DNA of 64,000 nucleotides from Mucilaginibacter dorajii (GTDB taxonomy: Bacteria; Bacteroidota; Bacteroidia; Sphingobacteriales; Sphingobacteriaceae), in contig NZ_JANTYS010000009.1 in NCBI RefSeq assembly GCF_024808255.1, forward strand, positions 1 to 64,000. Direction: 5' to 3'. Below are positions 52,183 through 62,099 of the stretch, piece after piece; position 1 is the first letter of the stretch; each line of letters begins with the position of its first letter. A model generated the notes under the pieces. The model was not told the DNA's origin, made no database searches, and worked only from the letters and a program-made list of their open reading frames with translations. Both the position numbers and the translations under genes were made by a program.

Positions 52183-54420
52183 TTATTTTGTTTGCGCGGT
52201 CATCGGCATACATGTTGCCATATCCTGCTTATCAATAAAGGTTAGTTTGTTTAAATGTGTTACCTTATATTGATCAACGCCTTCGGTAATCTGCAAAAAC
52301 TGGTTTGGTTTTACATTGGCAAAATGCTGCACAGTGCCGCTTCCGGCCCATTTAATTTCGATATCATCAATTAATTTTGCCTGGCCAATACCCATTTCCT
52401 GGCGCAATGGCGATGAGCCAAAGCTGCCACCAGAGTTTACATCCTTATAAACGCTTCGTTGAACGCCATTTTCGGTAAACGTTAACTTGATATGACTACC
52501 TATTGCAGCCTTATTGGCTTTTACCCCATCAAGCTTTAAGCTTATCCAGTTGTTATTATCCGTGCGCGGGTTAAGGTATAACGAACTGGTGTACGAGTCG
52601 CCTATATAAGCGCCGCCCATTTCGGCGTAGATATCCTGGTTGCCGGTATTTCTAAAATCTGCAAAAGCTACGCCATGGCCTTTTTGCAGATTGCCCATAC
52701 GCGATGAGTTTGTAATATCAATGAATTTTTTACCGCCATCATTTTTAAAGAATTTATTAGGCACCAATGATCTGAAATCGGGGTTACCGGTACCAAAATA
52801 CATATCCAGGTAACCGTCGTTGTCAATATCGCCAAAATTGCCACCCATACTGTAAACCACCCTATCAAGCCCTACTTCTTTGGTTACATTGGTAAAAGTG
52901 CCATCGTGATTGTTTTTGTATAGGAATACATTGCCCGCGTCTTTTACCGGTTTACCCAAAGCAGCAGCAGCGCTGTAATAACCCAGTGTGTGCTCAAAAT
53001 TATAGTCACTAACTAAAATATCCTGCCATCCATCATTGTTATAATCATAAAACCAGGTGGTAAAGGTGCGCTCCTTGTTTTGTGCCAGGCCGGCTTTGCG
53101 GGTAACATCATCAAAATCCACCTTCCCATTTTTAAGGCCTTTGTTTTTCAGCAGGTATTTATCGCCGGTCATGGTGGAAATAAATATATCAGCAAAGCCA
53201 TCGTTATTATAATCGGCAGAGGTAACCCCTTTTACAAACGCTAATATACCGCAATGTGCCGAAGTAGTAACGTCTTTAAATGTACCATCGTGGTTATTAA
53301 TGAATAACTGGCAGGTTGGCGCATTGCCGTCAAGTGCCTGGGTAGATGCTTCTACGCCTACAAAAACATCCAGCCAGCCATCGTTATTAAAATCGGCCCA
53401 GGTAGCTGTTTGTGTAGGATGAAAATAAAGCAGACCGCTTGGTATGGTTACATCAGTAAAGGTACCATCGCCATTGTTGCGCAGCAATGAGCTTGGTTGA
53501 TTGCCAAACCCCTTGGTAAGCCAGGCACCACGTAAAACAAACAAGTCGATATTGCCATCATTGTTATAATCTGTTTGTTGGATGTTTAGGCCGCCGGTAA
53601 TCCCTTTTAAGCCGCTTTGCTCAGTGCGGTCTGTAAACGTACCGTCCTTATTATTTTGAAAATAATGCATAGGATCGCTCAAATCCCAGCCCGATGTGAT
53701 GATATCCAGGTAACCGTCATTATTATAATCGTCTACTGCAACGCCACCGGCCCGGCCATTAATATTAAGACCTAGGCTTTTCGCTATATCCTTAAACGGC
53801 TTAATACCGGCCACGCTATCGGCATTTAAACCGGGGATCAAAACCTCTTTTGGTACCTTTTGAGGATACTCACCCAGTGTCATATAAGCGATATTAATCA
53901 ACCAGCGCGACTCCAGGTCGTCAGGATGCGCCTTTAGCATTGATGTATAAGTCTCAATCGCTTTTCTTGATCCTGTTTGAATTTTATGCACCCCATCATC
54001 CTTTATAGGAAAAATACAGGAAGATCCGGTATGGTTAAGCATGCAATTGCTGCGCTCGCCAAGGCGCATGTAAGCGATGGCCATATCGGGCAATATTTGC
54101 GAGCTGGACATATAATCCATTCTATTAACCAAATCCTCATAAATACTAACAGACTCTTCCTCTTTTCCTTTTTTTAGCAGCAAAGCGGCTTTGGAACTTA
54201 AAATATAATTACTCCGCATGCCAGGATCGGCTTTGAGTAAAGAATCGCAGAAAGCGATCTTAGCTTCGGGATTAAAAGGATTTGAGATCTTAAAATTCTG
54301 GCGGTTTATTTGTTGAAGTAACTGAATCATATCCTCATGTGACGAGGTTTTGCTGGATGCTATTATGGTGAAGCCCAGTGCTACAAAAAGCACCGCGGCT
54401 ACGGCTATTTTTATTTTCAT
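52183..54420 (-). CDS. FG-GAP/VCBS-repeat protein with ASPIC/UnbV C-domain
   Basis: The 745-residue protein has an N-terminal membrane or signal helix (about 4-24) and a helical, TPR-like region (about 30-205). At least six calcium-type D-x-N-x-DG repeats (DYNNDGYLDI, DYNNDGNIDL, DFNNDGWLDV, DYNNDGFADI, DYNNDGWQDI, DIDNDGYLDM) form a beta propeller. A C-terminal UnbV/ASPIC domain (about 640-730) ends the protein. Such CRTAC1-like proteins are exported and of unknown function. In Bacteroidota they often lie near SusCD genes. Confidence 0.85.
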   Translation of the reverse strand: MKIKIAVAAVLFVALGFTIIASSKTSSHEDMIQLLQQINRQNFKISNPFNPEAKIAFCDSLLKADPGMRSNYILSSKAALLLKKGKEEESVSIYEDLVNRMDYMSSSQILPDMAIAYMRLGERSNCMLNHTGSSCIFPIKDDGVHKIQTGSRKAIETYTSMLKAHPDDLESRWLINIAYMTLGEYPQKVPKEVLIPGLNADSVAGIKPFKDIAKSLGLNINGRAGGVAVDDYNNDGYLDIITSGWDLSDPMHYFQNNKDGTFTDRTEQSGLKGITGGLNIQQTDYNNDGNIDLFVLRGAWLTKGFGNQPSSLLRNNGDGTFTDVTIPSGLLYFHPTQTATWADFNNDGWLDVFVGVEASTQALDGNAPTCQLFINNHDGTFKDVTTSAHCGILAFVKGVTSADYNNDGFADIFISTMTGDKYLLKNKGLKNGKVDFDDVTRKAGLAQNKERTFTTWFYDYNNDGWQDILVSDYNFEHTLGYYSAAAALGKPVKDAGNVFLYKNNHDGTFTNVTKEVGLDRVVYSMGGNFGDIDNDGYLDMYFGTGNPDFRSLVPNKFFKNDGGKKFIDITNSSRMGNLQKGHGVAFADFRNTGNQDIYAEMGGAYIGDSYTSSLYLNPRTDNNNWISLKLDGVKANKAAIGSHIKLTFTENGVQRSVYKDVNSGGSFGSSPLRQEMGIGQAKLIDDIEIKWAGSGTVQHFANVKPNQFLQITEGVDQYKVTHLNKLTFIDKQDMATCMPMTAQTK

Positions 54421-54681
54421 TTTGATTGAAGCGATATTGGTGATAACACTACACGAGGGTTACCATTTAATAAATATTAATGATATTCAATGATCTTAAA
54501 ATTGATATGCCCAATGTTTATTCAGAACCTGAAAAGGTGTCAAGATAAATTAAAGGGAGAAATAATCAAGATCGGTCAATCCGAAATATGATTGTTTTGA
54601 TCACTATAAGCAGGCTATGCATTTGATAACACAGCATACTTATAACAACAAAAACGTGTTTAGCGAATTGATTAAAGGAGA

Positions 54682-55230
54682 TTAGCAGAAAAACTTAGGT
54701 GGTTGCTCCGGGATATCCTGATGAGCGTAAACCAGGGGCTGAGTAGGTTGTATAAACCTTTCAGTCAATTTTTTTATCGGGCAGTAAAACTCAAATTGAA
54801 TAAATGATAAACTCAGGTTATCCAATAAAACTATTTTGCCAAAAGGCACATGATCTTTTTGAGGAACAGGAATATCTTTAACCCCTTTAGCGCATAGCAC
54901 ATTATTGTCAACGGGGCGGGTGGTATCGTAATTAGGGATACACATAAGGTGAAGCGCCGTGCGGGTAAGCTTCATTTTTACATAGTTATAGCTGGTGCTG
55001 CCAAACTGAATTTGACCAGCTATGTTTTCAAAACGCTTCCAGTCATGAATCCCGGGCATGTTTACTGGGATTGAGATCTCGGTTAGGTCTTTAACATTAT
55101 ATAAACCTTTGCTTATTTGCGCGTTATAAAACTTATCGGTTTTATAAACCAAATATTGATGCAATGCCAATTGCCCGCCAATATTTAGCAGGTGAATATT
55201 TAACAACAGCAATGCAATAACTTTTTTCAA
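54682..55230 (-). CDS. exported protein of unknown function
   Basis: The 182-residue protein has a hydrophobic N-terminus (IALLLLNIHLLNIGGQLALHQYLVY) that serves as a signal or anchor. Typical segments are KFYNAQISKGLYNVKDLTEISIPVNMP and a Pro-rich tail (QPTQPLVYAHQDIPEQPPKFFC). Similar proteins occur in Bacteroidota next to metal-uptake receptors, but none is here. No function is assigned. Confidence 0.5.
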   Translation of the reverse strand: MKKVIALLLLNIHLLNIGGQLALHQYLVYKTDKFYNAQISKGLYNVKDLTEISIPVNMPGIHDWKRFENIAGQIQFGSTSYNYVKMKLTRTALHLMCIPNYDTTRPVDNNVLCAKGVKDIPVPQKDHVPFGKIVLLDNLSLSFIQFEFYCPIKKLTERFIQPTQPLVYAHQDIPEQPPKFFC

Positions 55231-55766
55231 ATTGGTTTATAGGTAACTGTTTATAAAGATGGTGTTTATTATTAAATATTCAAAATATTAAAGGGGAAAT
55301 CACAGGGTAAACGCACCTAATTGGGTTAACATAACTTAACACATTTCAGATGCGTAACATTATAATTATCTAATAATCAGTATTTTATATTTTAACAAGG
55401 TTAACATTAAACTGGTGTATTGCGCAATTTAGGCGCATCCAAATATTTGTGCCTGTTGTTGGCCTATACAAGCCCATTCGATACCTGGACCATTTAACCA
55501 GGACCAGCCAATAAAAACAAGGTATTGTTTGATGTTTATATCTTCCTAACGTCATAAGCTTTATTCCGTTACCTATTATTAAATAACAGCTTATCCCCGT
55601 TAATTATTTAGATGCGTTTGCCCTGGGGGAAATCATACGACATCAACCATGCCGATATGAATTTTTCATAATTTAACGGAATACAAGTGTTGATCTTTAT
55701 TGTTATGCCGGTAAAATTCGCCAAATTTGATATACCATCTATTTAGCCAATTTTTAAATAGCTACC
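55231..55766. other. gene-free divergent region
   Basis: About 536 bp of AT-rich sequence lies between two divergent genes. No coding frame, repeat of the families seen elsewhere, or terminator was found. It should carry promoters for both genes, but no confident consensus pair was identified. Confidence 0.4.
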
Positions 55767-56648
55767 GTGAAATTAATATTCATCTCATTAATTATTTTGA
55801 TAGGCTTTGCCGGGCACGCCCAGGAAAGCATTAAATGGCCGAAGCATAAAAAAGCCGCCATTGTACTTACGTATGATGATGCATTGGTTTCGCAACTGAA
55901 TGTAGGTGTACCGCAACTGGAAGCCGCACATCTGAAAGCTACCTTCTTTTTAACCGGCGATATTGATCCGGTAACCATCCCCCGCTGGCGCAGGCTTAGC
56001 AAACGAGGTTTTGAACTGGCTAACCATACCATTTTTCATCCTTGTTTAAGCACCGATGATAACCCGGTACACTCTGAAAACTATACACCATATAGTATAA
56101 TCAGGGAGATAGAAGTAATGAACCACTTTTTATACGCTGTTGACGGCAAAACAAGCCGTACTTACGCCTACCCCTGCACGGAAACAACTGCTGGCGGAAA
56201 AGATTATGTTGACTCCTTAAGAAAATTCAACCAGATAAAATACGCCCGTGGCGGCGGCGATTCCAGCGATTTTATAACCAACTTTAAACGCCTTGACCCT
56301 CTGCTGGTACCATCTTTCGGCGTGGAGGATAATACAACAGGCGCGCAACTTATTGCCTTTGTAAAAAAAGTTCAGCAAAGTGGTGGGATGGGCGTATTGA
56401 TGATCCATGGCATTGGTGGCGATTACATCACTATATCGGCCAGAGCCCATCAGGAGTTATTGCAATACATCAATAAAAACAAAAACGAATTGTGGGTACC
56501 TACCTTCCAACAGGCTATGGATTACGTTACACAAACTAATAAATCCATTGGCACAACCACCAATCGCACTATGGTAAAATCTGATCGGTTAAACCCCCTT
56601 AAACCTAAAACAAGAGTTGTTAAAACTCAAAAATCGGTTCGAATTTGA
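55767..56648 (+). CDS. exported polysaccharide deacetylase (NodB homology)
   Basis: The 293-residue protein starts at a GTG and has a signal peptide (to about residue 18, GFAGHAQ). NodB motifs are clear: VLTYDDA (motif 1 Asp-Asp) and ANHTIFHPC (motif 2 His-x4-His), then TYAYPCTET and a late LMIHGIGG His. These metal-dependent enzymes remove N- or O-acetyl groups from carbohydrates; chitin, peptidoglycan and xylan are possible substrates. The last 40 residues are basic and unassigned. It is monocistronic. Confidence 0.88.
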   Translation: MKLIFISLIILIGFAGHAQESIKWPKHKKAAIVLTYDDALVSQLNVGVPQLEAAHLKATFFLTGDIDPVTIPRWRRLSKRGFELANHTIFHPCLSTDDNPVHSENYTPYSIIREIEVMNHFLYAVDGKTSRTYAYPCTETTAGGKDYVDSLRKFNQIKYARGGGDSSDFITNFKRLDPLLVPSFGVEDNTTGAQLIAFVKKVQQSGGMGVLMIHGIGGDYITISARAHQELLQYINKNKNELWVPTFQQAMDYVTQTNKSIGTTTNRTMVKSDRLNPLKPKTRVVKTQKSVRI

Positions 56649-56672
56649 TCTATATACACCACCTTATAAGGA

Positions 56673-57980
56673 TTAACCCGATGTTAATAGTTTTGTAAAC
56701 TCAGCTACCAAATATTCAAACCCCGGACGCGATGATATATCGGACGCCAAACATTCATTTTTAAGTCCCGTTATCTTCTTTAAAGCATTTTCATTTCCCT
56801 TTTCGCTGCATAAAGAAAGCAGGTCATCCAGCAGGTAACCGTAGGCGCTCACTTCCAACCGCTCAAAAGCATGGGCAGTTTTCAAATCAGTTTTATCATA
56901 AAAAGATGCTGCCCCAAAGTCACTAAACAATGTATTACCATCTTCATCTATTAATATATTATGGGCATATAGATCGCTGTGGGTAATTCCGTTATCGTGC
57001 AATTGCGCTGCTAAAGAAGCAATGGTGGCAGCAATTTTTAATACCTTTTGTAATGAAAGGCTAAAGTTTTCCTTAAACACATCCCGGGTACAAGTATCTA
57101 AGGTGGGCGGCATACCCAGGTTAAAAAAATGGGAAGGAATTAACTCCATAACCAATCCTGTTTTACCTTCGGGGTGGGCATGGATTTGCCCTATCAACTT
57201 TGCCAGGCCGGCATGGCTGCCCGCGGCTATATAGGCGTTCATTTCATCTTCGGGATAGCCATCGCTGGTTACGGCTCCTTTAAAAACCTTAACAGCTACT
57301 TCTTTCTCTGCCGATTTGCCGATAGCTTTATAGATCATTCCGGAGGCTCCTTCGCCCAGTAATTGATTGATCTCTAATTCGCCCCAGTTAATAAAAGCAG
57401 GCGGCAAAACATCAGGCTTTTTGTTGAACAGGTTTCCGGAGATTGCCAGCCATGAAAGTTTCGGCATTGATAAAAGCCATTGGGGTAACGTGGGCAACCT
57501 GTTTGCAGAGATCCGCAAAAGCGAAAGGTTTTGGCAATTCTTAAGCTCTGCAGGCAGTTCCTTCAGCTGGTTTCCGGCAAGCATCAGCTTTTGCAGCCTG
57601 GCGCATTTACCTATTGCAGAAGGCAAAGCCGATATTTTATTATTAGTAAGGATAAGCCATCGTAGGTTTGGATTAAGAGATCGTTCGGGAACGGTTTCAA
57701 TCCTGTTTGATTTAAAGCCGGCAATATCCAACAGGGGGCAATCGGCCAATACCTCGGGTAAAGTGGAAAACAGGTTTCCTGAACAGAAAAAAAACTTTAA
57801 TTTTTTTAACCTCCCAAAATCCGCAGGTAAAGCAGTCAATTTATTGAACGAAAGATCGAGGGTTTCCAATGTTTCTGACAATCCGAAGATCTCTTCGGGG
57901 AAGTGATCAAGCCCCTCGGATAACTCCAGGTAAGCCGCTCCTTTAAGCTCTCCCCGCTTTAATTGTAGTAACGTTTGCAT
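56673..57980 (-). CDS. leucine-rich repeat protein with C-terminal Ser/Thr kinase domain
   Basis: The 435-residue protein begins with seven or so leucine-rich repeats (about 15-195, for example LETLDLSFNKLTALP). A protein kinase domain (205-430) follows, with Gly-loop GEGASG (209-214), Lys231 (VAVKVF), Glu246, HSD 334-336 with Asn341, and DFG 354-356. The usual HRD is HSD, which drops the Arg that senses an activation-loop phosphate. No membrane helix is visible, so it should be cytoplasmic. Substrates are unknown. It is not in an operon. Confidence 0.88.
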   Translation of the reverse strand: MQTLLQLKRGELKGAAYLELSEGLDHFPEEIFGLSETLETLDLSFNKLTALPADFGRLKKLKFFFCSGNLFSTLPEVLADCPLLDIAGFKSNRIETVPERSLNPNLRWLILTNNKISALPSAIGKCARLQKLMLAGNQLKELPAELKNCQNLSLLRISANRLPTLPQWLLSMPKLSWLAISGNLFNKKPDVLPPAFINWGELEINQLLGEGASGMIYKAIGKSAEKEVAVKVFKGAVTSDGYPEDEMNAYIAAGSHAGLAKLIGQIHAHPEGKTGLVMELIPSHFFNLGMPPTLDTCTRDVFKENFSLSLQKVLKIAATIASLAAQLHDNGITHSDLYAHNILIDEDGNTLFSDFGAASFYDKTDLKTAHAFERLEVSAYGYLLDDLLSLCSEKGNENALKKITGLKNECLASDISSRPGFEYLVAEFTKLLTSG

Positions 57981-58076
57981 ATTTGATTCTCCCGCGTCGA
58001 AAAATCAAAGTACCGAAATGTTTTTTATTAACCGGCCTTGTTTTTCACAGGGCTTTAAAAAATACAGTAACCTCCT

Positions 58077-58877
58077 TTACTTTTTAATGCTTACTTCAGT
58101 GGTGGCGGTTCTGCGGGTTGCGGTGTATACTATGCCGTTTACCATTTCGTACCCGGTAGATACACTTTGCGAGCTCCGTTTTAAAACAACCCCGGTATTA
58201 TTATTGATCAGTATTGATCCGTTAACCCTGCTGTTTAAATTATCGCCCAAAACAGCTGTTTTATAAGTTATAGTGGTGGTTAGCGCGTTTACCGCATAAA
58301 TGGTATAAACGGTTTCTGCAGAATTTGCCGCGTTAGTCCATGAATATCCTTTTTTAAGCGATTGACTTAGCGGAAAGTTCACCATAAATTGCAGGGTGGT
58401 GCCGGGTGATAGATTTTCGGGCTGGATCCCGGTGAATGACAGCAGCGTATCATTTACAGCTGCTGGGCGCCTCACATTCATTATCTCTCCTTTTTTGTTT
58501 ACGGTAACTGCAACCTGCGCATTCGCAATTTTTTGCAAACCAACCTGGATAAAAGAATTAGGATCGGCAGGTTTGCCCGAATTATATACCAGGTTTTGAT
58601 CCATGGCGTTTACGGTATCTGTAAGCTTATCTGTAATAATAACAAACGATGCCCCTTTATCAGAAACATCGGTCACCTTATATGTTTTAACCATGGTTGA
58701 AAAAGAGCTAACATGTAAGGTTTGACTACCACGCTGCAATACGCAGTTTGATTTGGTTAGTACTTGTCTTTGAAACTCATCGCCTTTTTTAAACGCTGCC
58801 TGCGCGCATACTACACTGCTCACACATACTAATAGCAGCGTGCATATATATTTAAAGCAGTTATGGGCGGTATCCAT
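58077..58877 (-). CDS. exported DUF6263-like protein
   Basis: The ATG at 58877 is preferred because a signal peptide (CTLLLVCVSSVVCAQ) follows directly; an upstream start at 58940 would add 21 residues. The 266-residue product is beta-rich with the motif YKVTDVSDKGASFVIITDKL and VTVNKKGEIMNVRRP, like the DUF6263 family of secreted Bacteroidota proteins. The function is unknown. It lies 76 nt downstream of the proline-rich protein gene and may be co-transcribed. Confidence 0.65.
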   Translation of the reverse strand: MDTAHNCFKYICTLLLVCVSSVVCAQAAFKKGDEFQRQVLTKSNCVLQRGSQTLHVSSFSTMVKTYKVTDVSDKGASFVIITDKLTDTVNAMDQNLVYNSGKPADPNSFIQVGLQKIANAQVAVTVNKKGEIMNVRRPAAVNDTLLSFTGIQPENLSPGTTLQFMVNFPLSQSLKKGYSWTNAANSAETVYTIYAVNALTTTITYKTAVLGDNLNSRVNGSILINNNTGVVLKRSSQSVSTGYEMVNGIVYTATRRTATTEVSIKK

Positions 58878-58953
58878 TTTTATATTATCGGTTATAATGC
58901 CCTTCGGGAGGATAGTGGCATTATTACTACTAAAGCTCATATATTAAGCCGGT

Positions 58954-59691
58954 TTAATTAGTTTTTGCCTTGTTGTGATTTGCCTTTTTAGCGCCTTTAT
59001 CATTTGGCTTAATTGATTTTGATCCGGTTGGTTTTATCAGCTTAAAACTTTCGTTTTGCTGAACACCAGGCGTCGACCAGATATTTTGGTCGCCGCCAAC
59101 AGGGATTGAAAAACCAGGTGGACTAATCACATTTGGCATTACCGGGATAGCACCATGGGATCCATTTGTTAGTCCCGAAGGTAATGGCTCTTTTGGAAAA
59201 GGCGGCATTTCAGGAGCCTCGGGGACCGGGATTTCTGTATTTACTATAATGGCAGCATCGGCGGGAACTTGCTTTGGTAATGCAGGCGCTTCTGGTGCAT
59301 CGGGTGACGGCACATCGGGCAATCCCGCACCAACGCCGGATATTGTTGGCTGGTTTGGTACATCTACCAATGGCGAAGTTGCAGCAATGGATGCCAAAAC
59401 CGGTATTTGTACCGGCGGCGCAGGCGGCAATGATGGCGCAGGTACATCAACAAGAGTTAATACAATAAGCTTCCCCGATTCAGCCTTGCTTCCGGCGTTT
59501 CCTTTTAACTGGCTGCCAGGTGGTACAGGCGGTAATGGCGGCGGAACATTCCAATCCGACAGGTTGTTCTTTTGAGCAGCCGCCCGGTTTAAACAACCTG
59601 CAACAATAAATACCGTCAAAATTAAGATTGGCAGTATCTTGTAGCGGGGCAGGGCGTGTTCGCCCTTTTTAAGAAAATACAATATTTTCAT
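58954..59691 (-). CDS. proline-rich exported protein, unknown function
   Basis: The 245-residue protein has an N-terminal helix (about 18-38, ILPILILTVFIVAGC) that may be a signal peptide, with a Cys at residue 33. The rest is low complexity, rich in Pro, Ala and Val (PPPLPPVPPGS, DVPSPDAPEAPALP), and ends with a Lys/Asn-rich basic tail. No domain is recognised. Such sequences act as flexible spacers or bind surfaces. It is divergent from the 67-residue membrane protein at 60067, and a shared 50-bp box lies between them. Confidence 0.65.
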   Translation of the reverse strand: MKILYFLKKGEHALPRYKILPILILTVFIVAGCLNRAAAQKNNLSDWNVPPPLPPVPPGSQLKGNAGSKAESGKLIVLTLVDVPAPSLPPAPPVQIPVLASIAATSPLVDVPNQPTISGVGAGLPDVPSPDAPEAPALPKQVPADAAIIVNTEIPVPEAPEMPPFPKEPLPSGLTNGSHGAIPVMPNVISPPGFSIPVGGDQNIWSTPGVQQNESFKLIKPTGSKSIKPNDKGAKKANHNKAKTN

Positions 59692-60066
59692 CCAATTTTA
59701 TATTTTATAAGGGTAGGTGCTACACATAGTTATTGTTGCAATCAAAATACCATGTAAACTTTAGCATATGGCATCAAGACCAAACTTTTTTACAGTTATA
59801 AATCCCGCCATTCAAACTCACACCTTAATATTCTGTATTAAAGTTATTCTTTTTTATCAATAACATAAAACCGTTCCCGTGTTTCGCCTGGTATTTCAAC
59901 AAAGCTCGATACCAGTAAAGCTACGCTTTATGTAATGCGTAAAAAATACAAACTGCTTTGTATTGTGTGCCGCCCGGATACTCCATAAAATTGTAATGTC
60001 AAAACCAGCAAATACATAACATCGGTATTGCTGCTATCGCCATTATTTTACTTAAAATAATAATTT
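59692..60066. other. divergent intergenic region carrying the shared box
   Basis: No gene is seen in this 375-bp gap. Its notable content is the 50-bp box at 59945-59994. The remainder is AT-rich DNA without repeats of the palindromic families seen elsewhere in the window. Confidence 0.45.
59945..59994 (+). promoter_or_regulatory. conserved 50-bp box with a TAC/GTA palindrome, copy 1
   Basis: The box starts with AATACAAA-CTGC-TTTGTATT (59945-59964), a perfect 8-bp inverted repeat. It matches a second box at 63019-63068 at 43 of 50 positions, including the end TACTCCATAAAATTGT. The box ends 72 nt before the ATG at 60067. TACAAAC-TG-CTTTGTA has the 7-2-7 form of NarL-family sites. Regulation by the adjacent NarL-type response regulator is inference. 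Confidence 0.65.
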
Positions 60067-60270
60067 ATGAAAACTTTAACATACCTGTTGGCTGGCTGTT
60101 TGCCCATTATCTTTGTGTATTTATCACTTGTATATATGCGCAAATTCAAAAAATTGAATGGCACGGGTAAAATTCCCGATATTGTTGTAGCTAAGCGCCG
60201 CCAAAACTTCTTTCTTTTTTTAGCAGTGGTATCGTCTGTGTTGATTGTGATAGTTATTACCCAGTTTTAA
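60067..60270 (+). CDS. 67-residue two-helix membrane protein
   Basis: The small protein has helices at about 5-24 and 48-66 joined by a basic loop (RKFKKLNGTGKIPDIVVAKRRQN). It starts 72 nt downstream of the shared 50-bp box. No family is recognised. Size and position suggest a regulatory or accessory membrane peptide linked to the two-component system that follows, but this is inference. Confidence 0.6.
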   Translation: MKTLTYLLAGCLPIIFVYLSLVYMRKFKKLNGTGKIPDIVVAKRRQNFFLFLAVVSSVLIVIVITQF

Positions 60271-60369
60271 CACCGGTATAATTGTGCTCATTACCTACAT
60301 TCTACATCTTATTTATCAATTACCGGCCTGTTTGCAAAATAGACAAACACCGCCATTTTGCAGGTAGGG

Positions 60370-60389
60370 TTTAAAGTACTACCTTTAAA
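60370..60389 (+). promoter_or_regulatory. inverted repeat upstream of the histidine kinase gene
   Basis: TTTAAAG (60370-60376) and CTTTAAA (60383-60389) form a 7-bp palindrome with a 6-nt spacer, 18 bp before the kinase ATG. It may be an operator; nothing else supports it. Confidence 0.35.
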
Positions 60390-60407
60390 TGGGGACATGA
60401 GCCGGTT

Positions 60408-62099
60408 ATGAAATACCTTTTCCTTTATTTCTGCATTTGGATGGTAGTCCCCTGCTCCGGGCAAAACATTGATAGTTTAAAAAAGACAGCTCTCAGCAAA
60501 GCTTCGGCGCACAATCGCCTAAACGCTTCAAAAACTACCGGCTTTATATGGAGAGACATAGGCAAAGCTTACCTTGTAAAGGGTGGCTACGATTCTGCAT
60601 CTTATTACCTTGATAAGGCCGCAATAGCATTAACACCAATTGGCAAACAAGATACGCTCACAAACGACTATACCCAATTAGCCAACATCTATATCAAGCT
60701 GAAAAATTACGATAAGGCCCTTGAATTATATAATAAGGTGGTTGAATGTGCCCCAAAAACCGGGTCGCGACGGGCGTTGATGAACGCGTTAAAACAGCTT
60801 GGTTTGTTATACGAAACCAAACATAACTACCGCGAAGCATTAGATTATTACAGGCAGTCATTTGATATTAACGACTCTTTAGATTTTGTTCAAAAAACGA
60901 AAGAAAACACATCCGAAACATACAGCCATGCATTTATGACCGATGTGATGGGGAATATCAAACACAAGACCGAATCTGAACAAGAGATCCTGAAAACAAT
61001 TGATACCAAAAGATCACTGAACGACACATTGGCGATTACCATCAACTACTTTAACCTGGGGCTATTATACAAAAGCCAAAAAATGTACCCACAGGCGCTG
61101 GATGCTTTGGAAACCTGTTTAAATTTTGCCGCGCAAATACACTATACCGATATGCAAAGCAGCGTAGTAAATGAAATTGCCGACTTATATGAGCGAACCG
61201 GCGATTACAGGCAAGCGCTCATCTACCTAAAAAAACACAGCGCCATAAATGCTTTGAGTAAAACCCAAAACTCAAAAACCATCGACGAGCTACAAACCAG
61301 GTACGAGATCACCCAGCGGGAAGACCAACTGTTACAACAACAGTTTGAAATAACCAAACGCAACTACTGGGTAACCGGCACTTTTATTATTGTATTGCTG
61401 ATGCTGCTTATCGGTATTATATATTATAAGCAAACACAGCTAAGGCAACGCAATATTGCCATGAAGGCCATTATTGAAACCGAAGAAAGCGAACGCCGAA
61501 GGATTGCCCAGGATTTGCATGATAGTGTAAGCCAAACCATGTCGGCAGCTAAAATTAACCTTGCCATTATAGGTGCCGAATTGCCTTTTGTGAATGACGA
61601 TCAAAAAAAGCGATTTGAGAAAGCCATTAATATGGTTGATGACGGATTTAAAGAGGTACGGACGATATCACACAACATGATGCCCTGGGCGCTTAATGAA
61701 ACGGGGCTGGCACAAGTGGTTAAACAGTTTTTGAGCAATATTGAGACTGATGCCATGGCCATAAACTTTTTTAGCAAGGGTTTTGATGCGCCCTTTGATG
61801 ATACCACCGAAATTATTTTATACCGGGTATTGCAGGAGAGCGTGCACAATGTGATGAAACACGCCTATGCCGACAGGCTTGACATTTCGCTGATTAAAGA
61901 CGAGGAGAACATCAGCCTTACTATTGAAGATAACGGTAAAGGATTTGATGCCACCAACCCCGATATTTACAAAGGCATGGGGCTGAGCAACCTAAAATCG
62001 AGGATCAATTTTTTAAAGGGCAAGGTCGAACTGGATTCGCAGGTGGGCAAGGGAACGCTGGTATCGGTTTATGTTCCGATTACTAAGAAAGCTTTATAG
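60408..62099 (+). CDS. TPR-containing NarL-type sensor histidine kinase
   Basis: The 563-residue protein has a signal peptide (to about residue 18), periplasmic TPR repeats (about 45-285), a coiled coil (about 290-318), one membrane helix (322-340), and a HisKA_3 domain with phosphoacceptor His371 (RRIAQDLHDSVSQ). An HATPase domain follows with N-box Asn481, DNGKGFD (508-514) and GMGLSNL (523-529). The TPR part may sense a peptide or envelope protein. The response regulator gene lies convergently at 62333 and is the probable partner. Confidence 0.93.
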   Translation: MKYLFLYFCIWMVVPCSGQNIDSLKKTALSKASAHNRLNASKTTGFIWRDIGKAYLVKGGYDSASYYLDKAAIALTPIGKQDTLTNDYTQLANIYIKLKNYDKALELYNKVVECAPKTGSRRALMNALKQLGLLYETKHNYREALDYYRQSFDINDSLDFVQKTKENTSETYSHAFMTDVMGNIKHKTESEQEILKTIDTKRSLNDTLAITINYFNLGLLYKSQKMYPQALDALETCLNFAAQIHYTDMQSSVVNEIADLYERTGDYRQALIYLKKHSAINALSKTQNSKTIDELQTRYEITQREDQLLQQQFEITKRNYWVTGTFIIVLLMLLIGIIYYKQTQLRQRNIAMKAIIETEESERRRIAQDLHDSVSQTMSAAKINLAIIGAELPFVNDDQKKRFEKAINMVDDGFKEVRTISHNMMPWALNETGLAQVVKQFLSNIETDAMAINFFSKGFDAPFDDTTEIILYRVLQESVHNVMKHAYADRLDISLIKDEENISLTIEDNGKGFDATNPDIYKGMGLSNLKSRINFLKGKVELDSQVGKGTLVSVYVPITKKAL

